Source of the DNA: Poa pratensis
Taxonomy: Eukaryota > Streptophyta > Magnoliopsida > Poales > Poaceae
Length of the DNA: 64,000 bases
Reading direction: 5' to 3'
NCBI GenBank assembly: GCA_947311845.1
Contig: CAMZMU010000111.1
Span: 26,649,046 to 26,713,045, forward strand
Position 1 is the stretch's first letter. Every line of letters begins with the position of its first letter. Below the pieces are notes generated by a model. The model was not told the DNA's origin and made no database searches. It saw only the letters and a program-made list of their open reading frames with translations. Shown in pieces: positions 46,343 to 57,600 of the stretch. Made by a program: the position numbers and the translations under genes.

Positions 46343-46465
46343 CTCTCTCCGTTCCAATTTAATTGACTTGCTATACACCACATGTGAATGTATCTATGCA
46401 TATAACATGTCTAGATACATCCACATTTGGTGGATAGCAAGTCAATTAAATTGTAAAGGAGGGAG
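46343..46465. mobile_element. Stowaway-type MITE, present only in copy B
   Basis: The ends are CTCTCTCCGTTCC and AAAGGAGGGAG with TA duplications (46341-46342 and 46466-46467). Inner arms (TTAATTGACTTGCTAT and ATAGCAAGTCAATTAA) are complementary, making a hairpin. Copy A shows a probable excision footprint at 5439-5447. Confidence 0.85.
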
Positions 46466-46467
46466 TA

Positions 46468-47182
46468 CACACGATCGATGGGTGAGTTGAGAACCGGAGC
46501 GAGCAGCTAAATGGGCTTTCTACTGTTCAGTTAGTAGATTAGTAGATGAGCTTTTGGTTGAGCGAGCTTTGGCTGCACATTCTGGGATGAAAGAAGCACC
46601 AATTTTTTAATTATTGCAGTTAGCAGCGTACATCTTTTAGCAATCGTCACATGTATATACATATGTACTCGATTTTTTCTGAAAAATAATGGGTGTACCA
46701 TGGTCCATGGAGGCTCCATTGAAGGAAGAGAGGACGAATGATTTTCTCCTCATCACAGAAACATCGTTTCTTATTATCTTCCATCAATAACACCCTCCTA
46801 TATAAAAGCTACACAAATATTTTTATTTCAAAGTCAAATTTTGCTTTCAGGTGTATTTCCTATGAAACTTTATAGTACCGTTCATTAAATATGCATACAC
46901 ATATTTAACTGAAAACAGCTTGAGGTGTCAACCTCGTTTCGAGCTAAGGCTCAGCCAACATGGCACGATCTAATTATTACATAAACATGCTGCAACACTC
47001 TCCTGTGTTTACGTGAGTTGCTGAAAGCCAAGTTCCGAAATGCAACTTTGATATCAATGGCCGGCAATATACCAAGGGGTACTGTCTAGGCGATGACATT
47101 TGGTCGATATTTGTGAAGACAATCATTAGCCCTGCAGGTAACTAAAAATCTTTGCTACACAAGAAGAGAGATGTAGAAAAAT
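46468..47182. other. Shared intergenic DNA with the empty CACTA-1 and hAT sites
   Basis: This stretch carries the unoccupied sites of the hAT-like element (46492-46497) and CACTA-1 (46857-46859). No gene is supported. Confidence 0.6.
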
Positions 47183-47392
47183 GTGGGGCCGATATTTGAC
47201 ATGCTCCAGTCTCATTTGTTATTGTCAGGTAACCTGCTAAAAATGGCTAGATTGGATGTGGAGGTCGTGGATGCTTATGTTACCATGCACAACATGATCG
47301 GGAGCAGTGAGTGTGATGTCGTCCTTGTGTTTGATCAGAAGTTTGACTACGAGGGCCCTCTTTACCGAGGCACTTTAGGGTGTCCTAGGTGA
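47183..47392 (+). pseudogene. PIF/Harbinger-like transposase remnant, copy B
   Basis: A 69-codon frame contains MARLDVEVVDAYVTMHNMIG and ends FDYEGPLYRGTLGCPR. The ..AYVTMHNMI.E/S.E pattern resembles the C-terminal end of plant PIF/Harbinger (DDE_Tnp_4) transposases. The rest of such a gene is not seen nearby, so this is an old fragment that predates the duplication. The unoccupied LINE target is inside it (47209-47219). Confidence 0.45.
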
Positions 47393-48598
47393 GTTTATTG
47401 AATTACTCACAGGCATGAGCAACTTCAATGTGAAGATGCTCACCACCAACAAGATAATTCAGTGGCGAACTTGAGGACACTAAAAATAAACGAATAATTC
47501 GAGTGTCATGTTGTTTGATCAACACTTGACGGATTATATTTTAGTTTGTATTGATGTATTAACAATATTTTTTGTATGTTTAAATTGTTGTTAAAGTAAA
47601 TTGTGTGTTAAATTTAGTATGCAATATAGTTACATCTCATTTAGATAGAATTATGAATATATTAATGTGAAAATTTAATATAAATAAATATGACCGACCG
47701 TTTGAATGATGTCGTTGGAGGCAGCCGTCATCTAGGAGCGGACAAGTGTATAACACTCCAAAACGGATAATATATCGAGGGTGTGCAACGCAGCGATTCC
47801 ACAACTAGGAGGATGTCCGCGACCTATCGGGGACATTCATTCTCCATCCAACGGTATGTGTGGTTGTTTGCAAAGAAGACCTTGCACTTGGACAAAACTA
47901 CTCGATCTATGTTCTTGGATGTGATTCACTTCTTTTTCATCTGTAAAAGTAACAAACAATTGTTCTGTTCTTGGATGCGATTTGCTCAATTCTGTTCTTG
48001 GATGTAAAAAAATGCTCATGGATGCTCGGATCTGATTATTTTGGATGCTCAAATCTGTAAATGTACAAATTTCGAAAATCGGATTACAGAAAATTTCGAA
48101 ATTGGATGCTCATTTCTGAAAATGTAAAATATATATTTGTTAATGCATGATCTGACTACTTTGTGAATGCACGCATAAATTTTTTGATCCGTAAATCTTG
48201 GAGTAATCCTTATTTTTAATGCCAATGCATATATGAATCATGAGATGTTACGGAAATACCTCCATGATGGTGAAGACTGGACTGTAGGAAATATGTGAAT
48301 GTGAGGGAGTCTGATGCAAAATATCATCATGAATCTCGAAGAAATCGATGTCCCTCATACGCCGGGGACATCATCCTAGTTGTGGTATTGCATTTTCGCG
48401 CAGGTGTGGAACACGTTTACGAGGAGGCCGATGTAGATACTCTAACAGCCTGCACATAAGAGCTGCCTCCGTGGTCTATTTCGTCCACCACTGGTTGTGA
48501 CAGATACTGACTAACCGCTGTGGTCTATTCCGTTCACCACTGGAAGTGACAGATACTGACTAACCGATGAGAATACAGTAGAGATTGTCGCGCCAATC
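47393..48598. other. Shared intergenic DNA with inverted-repeat element, copy B
   Basis: The sequence at about 47790-47835 (CCACAACTAGGAGGATGTCC..) recurs inverted at about 48348-48392 (GGACATCATCCTAGTTGTGG). This suggests an old non-autonomous element of about 600 bases. The unoccupied CACTA-4 site is at 48497-48499. There is no supported gene. Confidence 0.5.
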
Positions 48599-50562
48599 TG
48601 TCACACCCCGTTGCTGCCGGAGGTCGCCGGAGCGTGAGGAAGAGGATACCGCCGCTTGTGGAGAGCGGCCACCGTGGATACCGCCGCTTGTGGAGAGCGG
48701 CCACCGTAGGAATATGCCGCTTGTGGGGAGCGGCCACCGGAGAGGTTGAGGACGAGAGAGACGAACGGGACCGAGAGGAGAGTTTCTGACTTCAGGTCAT
48801 TTCTTTTCTGCCTTCTTCCGTGCCCTCCCATGCACCTTATCTGTCTAGCTACAAGCATTGACCAGCTGGGCCAAGCCCGTTTACTGCCATCAGCAATGGA
48901 AGCCCAATCCAGGTGTATGTCGGGTGTTACACTACCGCCCCGGCAAAACATTGCTTGTCCCCAAGCAATGGCTTGAATTCTGCTTCCAATGACGCCTCCA
49001 GGATCCCATGGCATTCCATCGGGTGTTGATATGTTGGATAGCTGATAAATAGTGAACCCACACAACTTGGACTGCAGGTGACAGCAGCATCCCGAGTCAG
49101 TTTGTCGATTCCTGTGAACCATCTGCTCCTGGAAGAATGAATCGCATTGACCAATATGATATTTCCAAATGACACGGACAAAGGCTAGGTCTGCTGCAGT
49201 ATCGTGTCAAGAACTTCCCAACCGAGAAGCTCTACAGCAAGTTTCAGTTTCTTCTTCTGCAACAAGCTTTGCTACTTCTTCAGAAATTATTGACCAAATG
49301 CCAGGATACCAAGGCCAGTACATTTGTATAGAAGCCTTCACTTCCAGTTCAAAAGAAGATGCATCAATGGCCTCATCAACCAAACTGAAATCAACTTGGA
49401 ATGTTTGAGCAGATTTATATGTCACCAACACCGCCATCAAGCACCGATAATCAAAAACATTTGCAACCTGAAAGATATGCAGATTGGTGCTCTCCAAGTA
49501 GAATTCTTTTCCTGGGAATATGTGTACACTATGAACAACCCCTCTTGCAAAGCACACGGCGCTGGAAGAAGTTGAGGACAGTAGTGCACATGCTGAAAAG
49601 TTCCAAATAGGCAAAGAACTAGCAAGGATTGAATATCTGGAGCATGCCCTCTGCAATGCTTCCAACTGCTCGAACTTCTGAATACGAGACATGCCAACCT
49701 GTGCAATATGTTGGAGTTGTGCAGTAACAATTAAGTGATTTACTGTCTCCGGTTCAGCTTGCTGCTCAATACCAACAGACACCCCATTTTCACAGCTTGC
49801 AGAGTTATTTCCAAAATTGATGTCTGTGCTAGAAAATTGGGTGAAGGACACTGTATAATTATCTAGGAAAATATAAGCAACATACCACCCCATAGCAAGG
49901 ACCAATAGACATTTCACCTTAGATGTCGCATCTAGCCTGAGATTATCCAGTAAAGGCCATTGTATAATTCCAGGATCCCACTGAACATGGAGCTCTATTG
50001 CAAGAACTGTTGACTTACCATCCTCCCAAACATGTAGATGAATCACCAGGTTCAGGAAAGAAACAGTGATGCTTGCAGGTCCGGTTTGGAACATCTTGTG
50101 GATATTTTCTGGGATTGTAATCTGGGACCTCTGGATCTGGGATGAATCGGTGGTGGTGAGGACGTGAGGAAATTTGGATGAAATTTGTGGAAGGATCTGG
50201 GACCTCTGGATCTAGCTCTGATACCAAATTGTCACACCCCGTTGCTGCCGGAGGTCGCCGGAGCGTGAGGAAGAGGATACCGCCGCTTGTGGAGAGCGGC
50301 CACCGTGGATACCGCCGCTTGTGGAGAGCGGCCACCGTAGGAATATGCCGCTTGTGGGGAGCGGCCACCGGAGAGGTTGAGGACGAGAGAGACGAACGGG
50401 ACCGAGAGGAGAGTTTCTGACTTCAGGTCATTTCTTTTCTGCCTTCTTCCGTGCCCTCCCATGCACCTTATCTGTCTAGCTACAAGCATTGACCAGCTGG
50501 GCCAAGCCCGTTTACTGCCATCAGCAATGGAAGCCCAATCCAGGTGTATGTCGGGTGTTACA
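48599..50562 (-). mobile_element. Young, short LTR retrotransposon without recognisable gag-pol
   Basis: Two 333-base LTRs (48599-48931 and 50230-50562) read identical base for base. On the minus strand each begins TGTAACACCC and ends GGGGTGTGACA. The 5-base duplication CAATC flanks it (48594-48598 and 50563-50567). The primer site TGGTATCAGAGC (50226-50215, minus) matches initiator Met tRNA and starts three bases after the LTR. The polypurine-type tract GCCGGGGCGGTAG (48944-48932, minus) abuts the other LTR. The interior is only ~1.3 kb. Each LTR contains three ~33-base tandem units around GCCGCTTGTGGAGAGCGGCC. Copy A lacks the insertion (28374-28378). Confidence 0.95.
49207..50094 (-). CDS. 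Unrecognised 295-codon frame inside the LTR retrotransposon
   Basis: The frame runs in the element's sense direction and starts about 120 bases after the primer site, where gag normally lies. The product begins MFQTGPASITVSFLNLVIHL and ends ETETCCRASRLGSS. It shows no CCHC zinc knuckle, protease or RT motif. It has alternating hydrophobic and acidic stretches, including KFEQLEALQRACSRYSIL, and no clear signal peptide or repeat. It may be a captured host sequence or a divergent element protein; I do not recognise it. The element must move with enzymes from elsewhere. Confidence 0.45.
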   Translation of the reverse strand: MFQTGPASITVSFLNLVIHLHVWEDGKSTVLAIELHVQWDPGIIQWPLLDNLRLDATSKVKCLLVLAMGWYVAYIFLDNYTVSFTQFSSTDINFGNNSASCENGVSVGIEQQAEPETVNHLIVTAQLQHIAQVGMSRIQKFEQLEALQRACSRYSILASSLPIWNFSACALLSSTSSSAVCFARGVVHSVHIFPGKEFYLESTNLHIFQVANVFDYRCLMAVLVTYKSAQTFQVDFSLVDEAIDASSFELEVKASIQMYWPWYPGIWSIISEEVAKLVAEEETETCCRASRLGSS

Positions 50563-50779
50563 CAATCAGTCTTCACCACGTCAGCCATTATCTTGATAGT
50601 GGACCATGACTTTGATTTGTACTTGAGAGTTGCCGGCTGGAGACCGACTCCATCGTCAAGTAGGCTATATCTAGAGTTTGATACCATGCATGCAAATTGA
50701 TTAGGAAATAAGCAACAGCACTGAGCAGTGATCACTGCACACGTACGGCTGCTGTACCAGAGTGCAGGAAATAACAAAC
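50563..50779 (+). promoter_or_regulatory. Proximal promoter and leader of the BBE-like gene
   Basis: Only 217 bases separate the LTR retrotransposon from the ATG. A TATA-like CTATATCTA lies at 50665-50673, about 107 bases before the ATG, and is conserved in copy A. The LTR insertion separates this proximal part from any older upstream elements. Confidence 0.5.
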
Positions 50780-52339
50780 ATGGCCTCGTCTCGGAGCTTA
50801 GCGCTAGCGATCCTCCTCTTCAGCCTCCTCTCGTGCTCGTGCATCCCATCCCTAGCTACCACCGACGGCTTCCTCCAATGCCTCTCGGCAGCGATGCCAG
50901 AGCAGCTCTTGTACACGCAGAGCTCGCCTTCGTTCACGTCGCTCCTCGTCTCCTCCGTCTGGAACCGCAAGTTCTTCACGCCTGCCACGGTGAGGCCGCT
51001 CTGCATCGTCACGCCGACGAGTGCCTCCCACGTCCAGGCCACCGTCGTCTGCGGCCGCCGGCACGACGTGCGCGTCCGCGTCCGTAGCGGCGGGCACGAC
51101 TACGAGGGCCTCTCCTACCGATCCGTTCGCCCCGAGGTGTTTGCCGTCGTCGACCTGGCGAAACTCCGCTCCGTGAGCGTCGACAAGGAGGCAGCTACCG
51201 CGTGGGTGGACTCCGGCGCGACGCTCGGAGAGCTCTACTACGCAATCTCCAAGGCGAGCGACCAGCTGGCTTTTCCTGCCGGTTTGTGCCCGACGGTCGG
51301 CGTGGGCGGCCACTTTAGCGGCGGAGGGTTCGGCATGCTGCTTCGCAAGTACGGCGTCGCCGCCGACAACGTCCTGGACGCTACGCTGGTCGACTCCAAG
51401 GGGAGGCTCCTGGATAAACAGGCCATGGGGACGGACGTATTCTGGGCGATCCGCGGCGGCGGCGGTGGCGGGAGCTTCGGCATCGTGCTCGAGTGGAAGG
51501 TGAAGCTCGTGCCCGTCCCACCGACAGTGACAATGTTCAGCGTGCCCAAGTCAGTCAGCGAGGGCGCCGTAGACATCCTCACAAAGTGGCAGGAAGTCGC
51601 CCCAGCTCTTCCCGAAGACCTGTTCATAACGGTGCGCGTCCACAAACAGGTGGCAAAGTTCCAGTCCATGTACTTGGGCACGTGCGATGACCTCCTGCCA
51701 TTGATGAGCAGCCGCTTCCCAGAGCTCGGCATGAACCGGACACACTGCAAGGAGATGAACTGGATCCAGTCCGTTCCCTACATCTACCTGGGCAGCACCG
51801 CCACCGTGGAGGACCTCCTGGACAGGACAAAATCCACAAACACCTTCAGCAAGGCCACGTCCGACTACGTCCGCCAGGCCATCACCAAGGATGTGTGGGT
51901 GAAGATCTTCGCCTGGCTCGCCATGCCGGACGACGGGCTCATCATCATGGACCCCTACGGCGGGAAGATGAGCAGCTTCCCGGAGTCGGCGACGCCGTTC
52001 CCTCATCGGGGCGGCGTGCTCTACAGCATCCAGTACATGAACTTCTGGTCCGCCGCCACGGACGGATCCGCCCAGAACAAGTGGATAAGAGACTTCTACG
52101 CGTTCATGGGGCCGTACGTGAGCCAGAACCCGAGAGAGGCGTACGTCAACTACAGGGACCTTGACCTAGGTCAGAATATCGTTGTCGGCAACGTCACCAG
52201 CTACCAGGCTGGTAAGGTTTGGGGCAAGAAATACTACAAGGGTAACTTCGAGAGGCTGGCCCTGGCCAAGGGTGAGGTGGATCCTGACGACTACTTTAGA
52301 AACGAGCAGAGCATCCCACCACTTACGACGAGCAAGTGA
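50780..52339 (+). CDS. Berberine-bridge-enzyme-like FAD oxidase, single exon
   Basis: The 519-residue product has a full family length. Residues 1-26 (MASSRSLALAILLF...SLA) are a signal peptide, so the enzyme should be secreted or vacuolar. The FAD-binding PCMH-type domain spans about 75-250. His106 in RSGGHDYEG and Cys170 in GLCPTVGVGGH are the residues that bind FAD at two positions in this family. NYRDLDLG (457-464) and KYYKGNFERLALAKGEVDP form the C-terminal BBE domain. Family members oxidise alcohols, sugars or monolignols, and grass pollen group-4 allergens belong here; the substrate of this one cannot be read. I chose the ATG before ASSRS because it starts the signal peptide and matches copy A. 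No intron is present. Confidence 0.9.
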   Translation: MASSRSLALAILLFSLLSCSCIPSLATTDGFLQCLSAAMPEQLLYTQSSPSFTSLLVSSVWNRKFFTPATVRPLCIVTPTSASHVQATVVCGRRHDVRVRVRSGGHDYEGLSYRSVRPEVFAVVDLAKLRSVSVDKEAATAWVDSGATLGELYYAISKASDQLAFPAGLCPTVGVGGHFSGGGFGMLLRKYGVAADNVLDATLVDSKGRLLDKQAMGTDVFWAIRGGGGGGSFGIVLEWKVKLVPVPPTVTMFSVPKSVSEGAVDILTKWQEVAPALPEDLFITVRVHKQVAKFQSMYLGTCDDLLPLMSSRFPELGMNRTHCKEMNWIQSVPYIYLGSTATVEDLLDRTKSTNTFSKATSDYVRQAITKDVWVKIFAWLAMPDDGLIIMDPYGGKMSSFPESATPFPHRGGVLYSIQYMNFWSAATDGSAQNKWIRDFYAFMGPYVSQNPREAYVNYRDLDLGQNIVVGNVTSYQAGKVWGKKYYKGNFERLALAKGEVDPDDYFRNEQSIPPLTTSK

Positions 52340-52575
52340 CCATGGCAATGCCATGGGGTCATAATAAATGTGTGCGTGTGTTGCTACGGGTTGATAGAAA
52401 AACTATCCGAAATCTCTGTTCCTTTTTAGCGCTGAACGTCGCTCACGGCTTAAGATTTTGGATGTAAAATGTCGCACGACTCCAATTTTGCCCCAAAATT
52501 GATCGACCACTTAACCCTAGGCTTACTAAACAATATACAACACAACTATATGCACATGATAATAATTCATATATA
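52340..52575. other. 3' flank of the BBE-like gene
   Basis: This short AT-richer flank begins at the stop codon and probably holds the 3' UTR. AATAAA-like AATAAATG occurs at about 52362. No other feature is seen. Confidence 0.4.
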
Positions 52576-52910
52576 CTCCCTCCATTTCAAAATAGTCTAC
52601 ATTCTGGCTCCATATTAAGTTCCAAAATACTCTACATCATCCCACATACCTAATTAAGATGAGAGAGAAAGGCGAACTACATCATCTCCATCCCCACCAA
52701 TATGCATTCTCATGCCCAACTACATGCTTTTTTTCCGTGAATTCCATGGCTAACATTAATTAATTAAGCATGGGTAATTGAAATAATGCTTTGTTTCCTG
52801 TGATCAATTAATGCATTGCATGCTTGGAGTGTGACAAAGTAGTACTAATAAATGCTTGGCTAATTTGTAAGAATTTTGCTAGGATGTAGACTATTTTGAA
52901 ATGGAGGGAG
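52576..52910. mobile_element. Stowaway-type MITE, 335 bp
   Basis: The ends are CTCCCTCCATTTCAAAATAG and CTATTTTGAAATGGAGGGAG, perfect over 20 bases, with TA on both sides (52574-52575 and 52911-52912). The arms continue GTCTACAT and ATGTAGAC. Confidence 0.9.
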
Positions 52911-53391
52911 TATAGGTTTAAAAGTGGAAAAAGTAAAATCTTTAATACTTTAGAATATGTTATAATTTGTATTGTCGTTTTTATCTAATATTTCATGTTT
53001 AATACTACAATTCACAACTTTTGGGTAAGATCATTGACGCACATGTGTGATCTGGAGTGATGTCTCAATTGCAAAAGTCTTCCTAGTCGTGCTCCCATCG
53101 TGTCAAACTACAAGTCAGGATAAAATAATTTCTGTGCAAAAGACTGAAACGATTCCACTTGTGGGTATTAGTATGACACTTGGTCTCGGAAGTGCAATTT
53201 CGGTTAGGCCCAGCTAACCTCTTAAGTATCAATGTGTATACAAAATTAGAGTGTAATTGCTGTTGTATTACGGTTATTTTTTGTACTCCGAGTAGAAGCA
53301 ACTAATACAACTGAAAAACCATGTTAAAAATGATCAATATTGTTTTTTAATTTGCGCCAAAAAATATCTACTTAATTTTTTTTAACAAATA
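52911..53391. other. Intergenic, nothing identified
   Basis: This is AT-rich sequence between two MITEs. I see no gene, repeat or motif that I can support. Confidence 0.5.
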
Positions 53392-53661
53392 CTCCCTCTG
53401 CTCCTTGATATAAGGTGTCTAAGTTTTTGAGAATTTTTTCAAAATATAAGGTGTATTACGATTTATGGACAATTTTACCCATAAAAAAACGAGTCACAAT
53501 TTGGAACAAAGGAATTTGACGAATTGTTTTCAGTTTGTGGCTATTAGGGACTCATTTCTCTCAATTTTTATCAGAAGAAATTAGTCCACCGCATGCAAAA
53601 CACTGGCGTCTTAATATCGGTTCCAAAACCTTAGGCACCTTATATCAAGGAACGGAGGGAG
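53392..53661. mobile_element. Stowaway-type MITE, 270 bp
   Basis: The ends are CTCCCTCTGCTCCTTGATAT and ATATCAAGGAACGGAGGGAG with TA duplications (53390-53391 and 53662-53663). Inner arms AAGGTGTCTAAG and AGGCACCTTATA also pair. Confidence 0.9.
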
Positions 53662-53732
53662 TATTATTCTTGGATGTTTTAAAATTAATGTGAAACATTC
53701 TCTTGTTTTGGTTAAATATCATGGAATTCTGG

Positions 53733-56700
53733 TGTGGGGACCCCGGACTAGCTGTCCGAAATACCCGATTATGTTTAACACAACGATCTCATGATCAGTC
53801 TGTCGTTGCACATAATCCGAACTGAATACCAAAGTTTACATCCATTACAGTACCGAATTTAAAGTCTTACACATACGGTCATTTAGACCAAGTCTTACAT
53901 AGGTGCCTTCAAGGGCCAACAAATTTATTCAGCGGAAACTAAGACGTAGTAGACAGCCACATCCTAACGACAACAACCCGACAGGCAGCTGACTTATGAA
54001 GATCCCTAGTTCGCGTAGTCGGCGCCATACTCCTCCTCGACATAGTGCTCCTCGAGATCTGGCTAAGACAATAGCCAGGGACGAAACCAATATGAGTACA
54101 ATTTGGAATTGTACTCGCAAACTACCCCAACATGAACGTGCACTAGTTTTAATTTTATTTCATCAGACTTTTATTTATTAAAAACATCTCTATATCTTTG
54201 TTAAAAAGATAAGAAGAGTTTTATAACTTTTTCCCAGCAAACCAACGTTTGCTTTGTTTCTCCAAATCTCCTCCTGTTTCCGACCATAGCCCTTCATGGT
54301 CAGTTATCTCCAACCACCTCATACCGATCCTGTGGTATGGTGGTATAAAACCATTTCCACTTCATTTTCTTTTTAAAAACTCAAAACTTTGTAAAACTTG
54401 CACATAGGTCTAAGTAGGGCCTCCCAACTGTCCATAACCGAGGACTCGGCTATTCGAATAGTTTTACACTCTGCAGAGGTAGCACGCTTTTCCCACATCC
54501 ATCCGGCAACTCATCGTGTCAGCCACGTCCCGCCATACCATGTGTATGCGGAGTTGAGTTTCCGACCATAGCCTCTCATTTGCTCACGCTAGTACAGGAC
54601 CCTGCCCATATGACACTTTCCATCAACACCCAGTCTGGTTCACCCGTCGGTGACCCTAAGTGTGAGGACTCATAGTTCTGCCCGGCGGTGTATAGTGGCA
54701 CCTTCTATCCTCCACCAACGTGCGAGGACCCAGGTCAGGGGTAGGTCACCGAACCATCCCCTCATGGAACGGATTCATCTCCGTTGTTGAGGTATCCCGT
54801 ACTAAAATGAGCAAACTACATGACCAAGCCCTGTTCCCACATGGGGGTAAATGTAGTCGCACAGGGTAGGGTTGGTTGACGTAAGTACTAAGACACAATG
54901 TGCTTTTTATTAAAAACCACCATTCTCCATATCTCCACTTCAATACCGACACCTTGACACACCAGAATTCATCCAAGGTTTTTCAAAAGAGTTTTGAGTA
55001 AACAATATTTTTCCCATCCTATAATTTGATACCGACTAATTTCTACTTCTACATAGGGTGGCAAAATAATGTTTCATACATTTTGAAAAGGTGCCTCAGC
55101 CATAGTTGCTCATGAGTAAAACATGTAGACAAAATAGATGTATCTATTATGTGCATGATCAGAGAGTAGCTTGCCTTGCTCAGCAAAGTGACCCTTGTCC
55201 TGTTCTTCGGGGTCAACGAATTCCACTTCCTCGATAATCCCGGCAACGTTCTCGTCTAATCGTCAACACAAGAAAATACAAACAATCACTACACCATTTA
55301 ACCAAGCATCACAACATCACAAAGCTCAATTTCTACAGAGAGCTATTGTCACACACAAGGCAAAACAATTAGTTTCAATTTAATTGAATTAATCATCATT
55401 CATATATAATTTGAATATGGCAGAAACTAGCTACATAAGTTTTATTGCACCATTTAATGTATGTTGATCACAAAATTACAAACTAAAATTATATAGTTAG
55501 CTACTGACATCTAGAAGACACAGCAATTGGATTTGAATAAATTTGAATTACCAATTTTCCTACACATTTGTTTTATTCCAGAAGCTTGTTAAACAAGTTT
55601 TGGCTGCTATTTAAGTTCTATTGGTCATAAAATTAAATCCTTTTAGGGTTAACTAGCACTGATTAATTGTTATCTAACAAAATTGGTCCTATCTTATTTT
55701 GGTTAACCATTAATTATTTATAATTGTTACAGTACAGAAGGGTTTACTAATTTTAATCTATTACTAAACAATCACTGTTCCTTAATTAATTCTACAAACA
55801 TTAGGGGAGATACGTGATCACAGTACTAAGCTAACAAAATTGGATCTACAATATTTGGATTAGTAGAGTATCAGAAACAAACAAGTTTATGTTTTAAACC
55901 TTCTGTGGCACTTCAATTTCTATACATTTGTTATTAACCTAAACAAGGTGAAACCAAATTGGTTGGATAAACAATTTCATAAGCTATCCAGAGAATTTTG
56001 GTTTGATTTATTTGGACTTATATAACTCGAGGTATTGATTTTCAAAGTTGGATCCAGTATTGAGTTTCCAGAGATTTAAATCTAAAAAGAAAATCGGGAA
56101 ACATCTCTCTCTGGATAATGTTGAAATCCCTGACGGGTGGGGCCTACCCGTCAGTGACTCAACCGCAAAACGTCTCCCGCGTGGAGAAATGTTTAAATCG
56201 CTGACAGTGGGGTACGCTTGTCAGCGACTGATCTAAAACGCGAAGCGGTACGCTACCGTAGATCTTAGATCCAACGGCGCACGGTGGCCGCAACGGCGAC
56301 GACCTAAAACAGGCGGCACCGCTGTGTCGGCGATGGCGAGGTGGATGATTCACTCACCTAGAGGCTCGGGAGACGGTGCAGATGATGCAGAACGAGTGGG
56401 GTGGCCTGAGGAAGCTTGTTGGGCGCGTCGTGTGTGCTGAAACGGCTCCAAACGTCGGCGGCGAGGTGTTGCACTTCCACGGGCAAGCTCCAACTCCGGC
56501 GAGGTTGTTCTGGGCGTTCCTGGGCATGGGAAAGGGGAAAAATGGAAGTGTGTGAGTGCGGTGAGGTTTGTGCGTCGACATAGCAGGGGAAAGGAAGAGA
56601 GGGAGCAGCAGCACGGCATGGCCGTGGTCGTCGTCAACCTCGGGCACGGCCGAGCTTGGCAGCACGGCCACGGGCAACAGCAGCTCCACAGCAGTGGCTC

Positions 56701-57600
56701 CGCCCTCCTGGCGGTGCACGAGTGAGTGTAGAGTGAGGGAAGTGACATTGGGGTGGTGCGGAGTGAAATGGGAGAGGTTCAGGTGCGTTTATAAGGACGG
56801 AGCACGGTCCATGGTGGCCGCGGTGCAGGGATGGTGCAGGGAGTGGGAGAGCTCGCCATTGGCGGGCTGGACTGCACGGTTAAGTCGAGGGACGGCGTTA
56901 GAGGTCCGAGAGGGAGGAATGGGTCGCGGACAAGCTGCACAGCGAGCTCGGGGTGGTGACGGCCGTCTGTGCACTCACGGTGCTCGACGAAAGGATAAGC
57001 GTTGCTGCGGTCTCCGGTGGTGGCGTCGCCGTGTCCGTGGTGTAATGGGGAGGCTGGGGAAGCGGCCGGGTCGAGGGGTGCGTGCTGGGTGGCTGAGGTG
57101 GCGAAGATCGCCGCCGATGGCCACACGCGGCCATGGACGCGCGTCGCGCTCTAGCTCCATCGCGTTGCACGGGTGCAGGGCTTCTGCGGTGTTCTCCCCC
57201 TGATCAGCAAGTGCGGAGAGGCAGAGGGGAGGGATGGCACGGCGCAGAGCCAGCGCGGCGTCCTCCTTCGTCCTCTCCACTCGAGTGTCCACGGGTGGGT
57301 ACAGGAGCTTGAGAAGCTCCAATGGCTACGCGCCAAAACGGCTATCTAGCACGTTTTCTTCGCTCTCAGGCGAGTGAGGGAGGTGAGAGAGATGAGAGGG
57401 AGTGAGAGGGGTGAGTGGTTTGCTGAATTTCGCTCAAATTCGAGCTGATCAAATTCGGATTTGGGATAGTTCACCCCTGCCCTCAAGGTGCTCGATAGAA
57501 TGCATGAACCAAATTTAAATTTGAATTTCAGTGAACTATTTTCATATTTTGCTTCATATAGATTTATCAAGGTTTGTGGTCCTATTGTGGGTATTTATTT
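53733..57600 (-). mobile_element. Large retroelement-like repeat, left arm
   Basis: From 53733 (TGTGGGGACCCCGGACTAG) to about 57600 the sequence has no conserved coding frame. It contains blocks typical of high-copy grass repeats and splits into an AT-rich distal part and a GC-rich part at 56270-57340. On the minus strand it resembles, in the same order, the plus-strand sequence at 61320-64000: GC-rich leader, AGGTGAG donor-like site, the phrase CAAGGCAAGC (left at ~55178, right at ~62709), and a ~65-base stretch at 54436-54500 (CGGCTATTCGAATAG) matching inverted 63415-63495. It may be a large LTR-type element lacking gag-pol. The terminal TG fits an LTR edge but no second LTR is in view. Confidence 0.4.

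Larger units (their letters stand above)
32640..52339. repeat. Segmental duplication, copy B
   Basis: This block pairs with copy A in the order given for 1-28800. The left limit is uncertain, because the matching sequence upstream of copy A's peptide gene lies outside the window. The match to A ends at about 50985, inside the BBE-like gene, so the rest of the intact gene belongs only to this copy here. Insertions private to copy B are the CACTA at 33366-44261, the MITE at 46343-46465 and the LTR element at 48599-50562. Confidence 0.85.

Noticed and set aside
56354..57322. Overlapping frames of 115-211 codons on both strands
   Set aside because: The GC-rich part of a high-copy-type repeat has no recognisable domain, and both strands are open equally.
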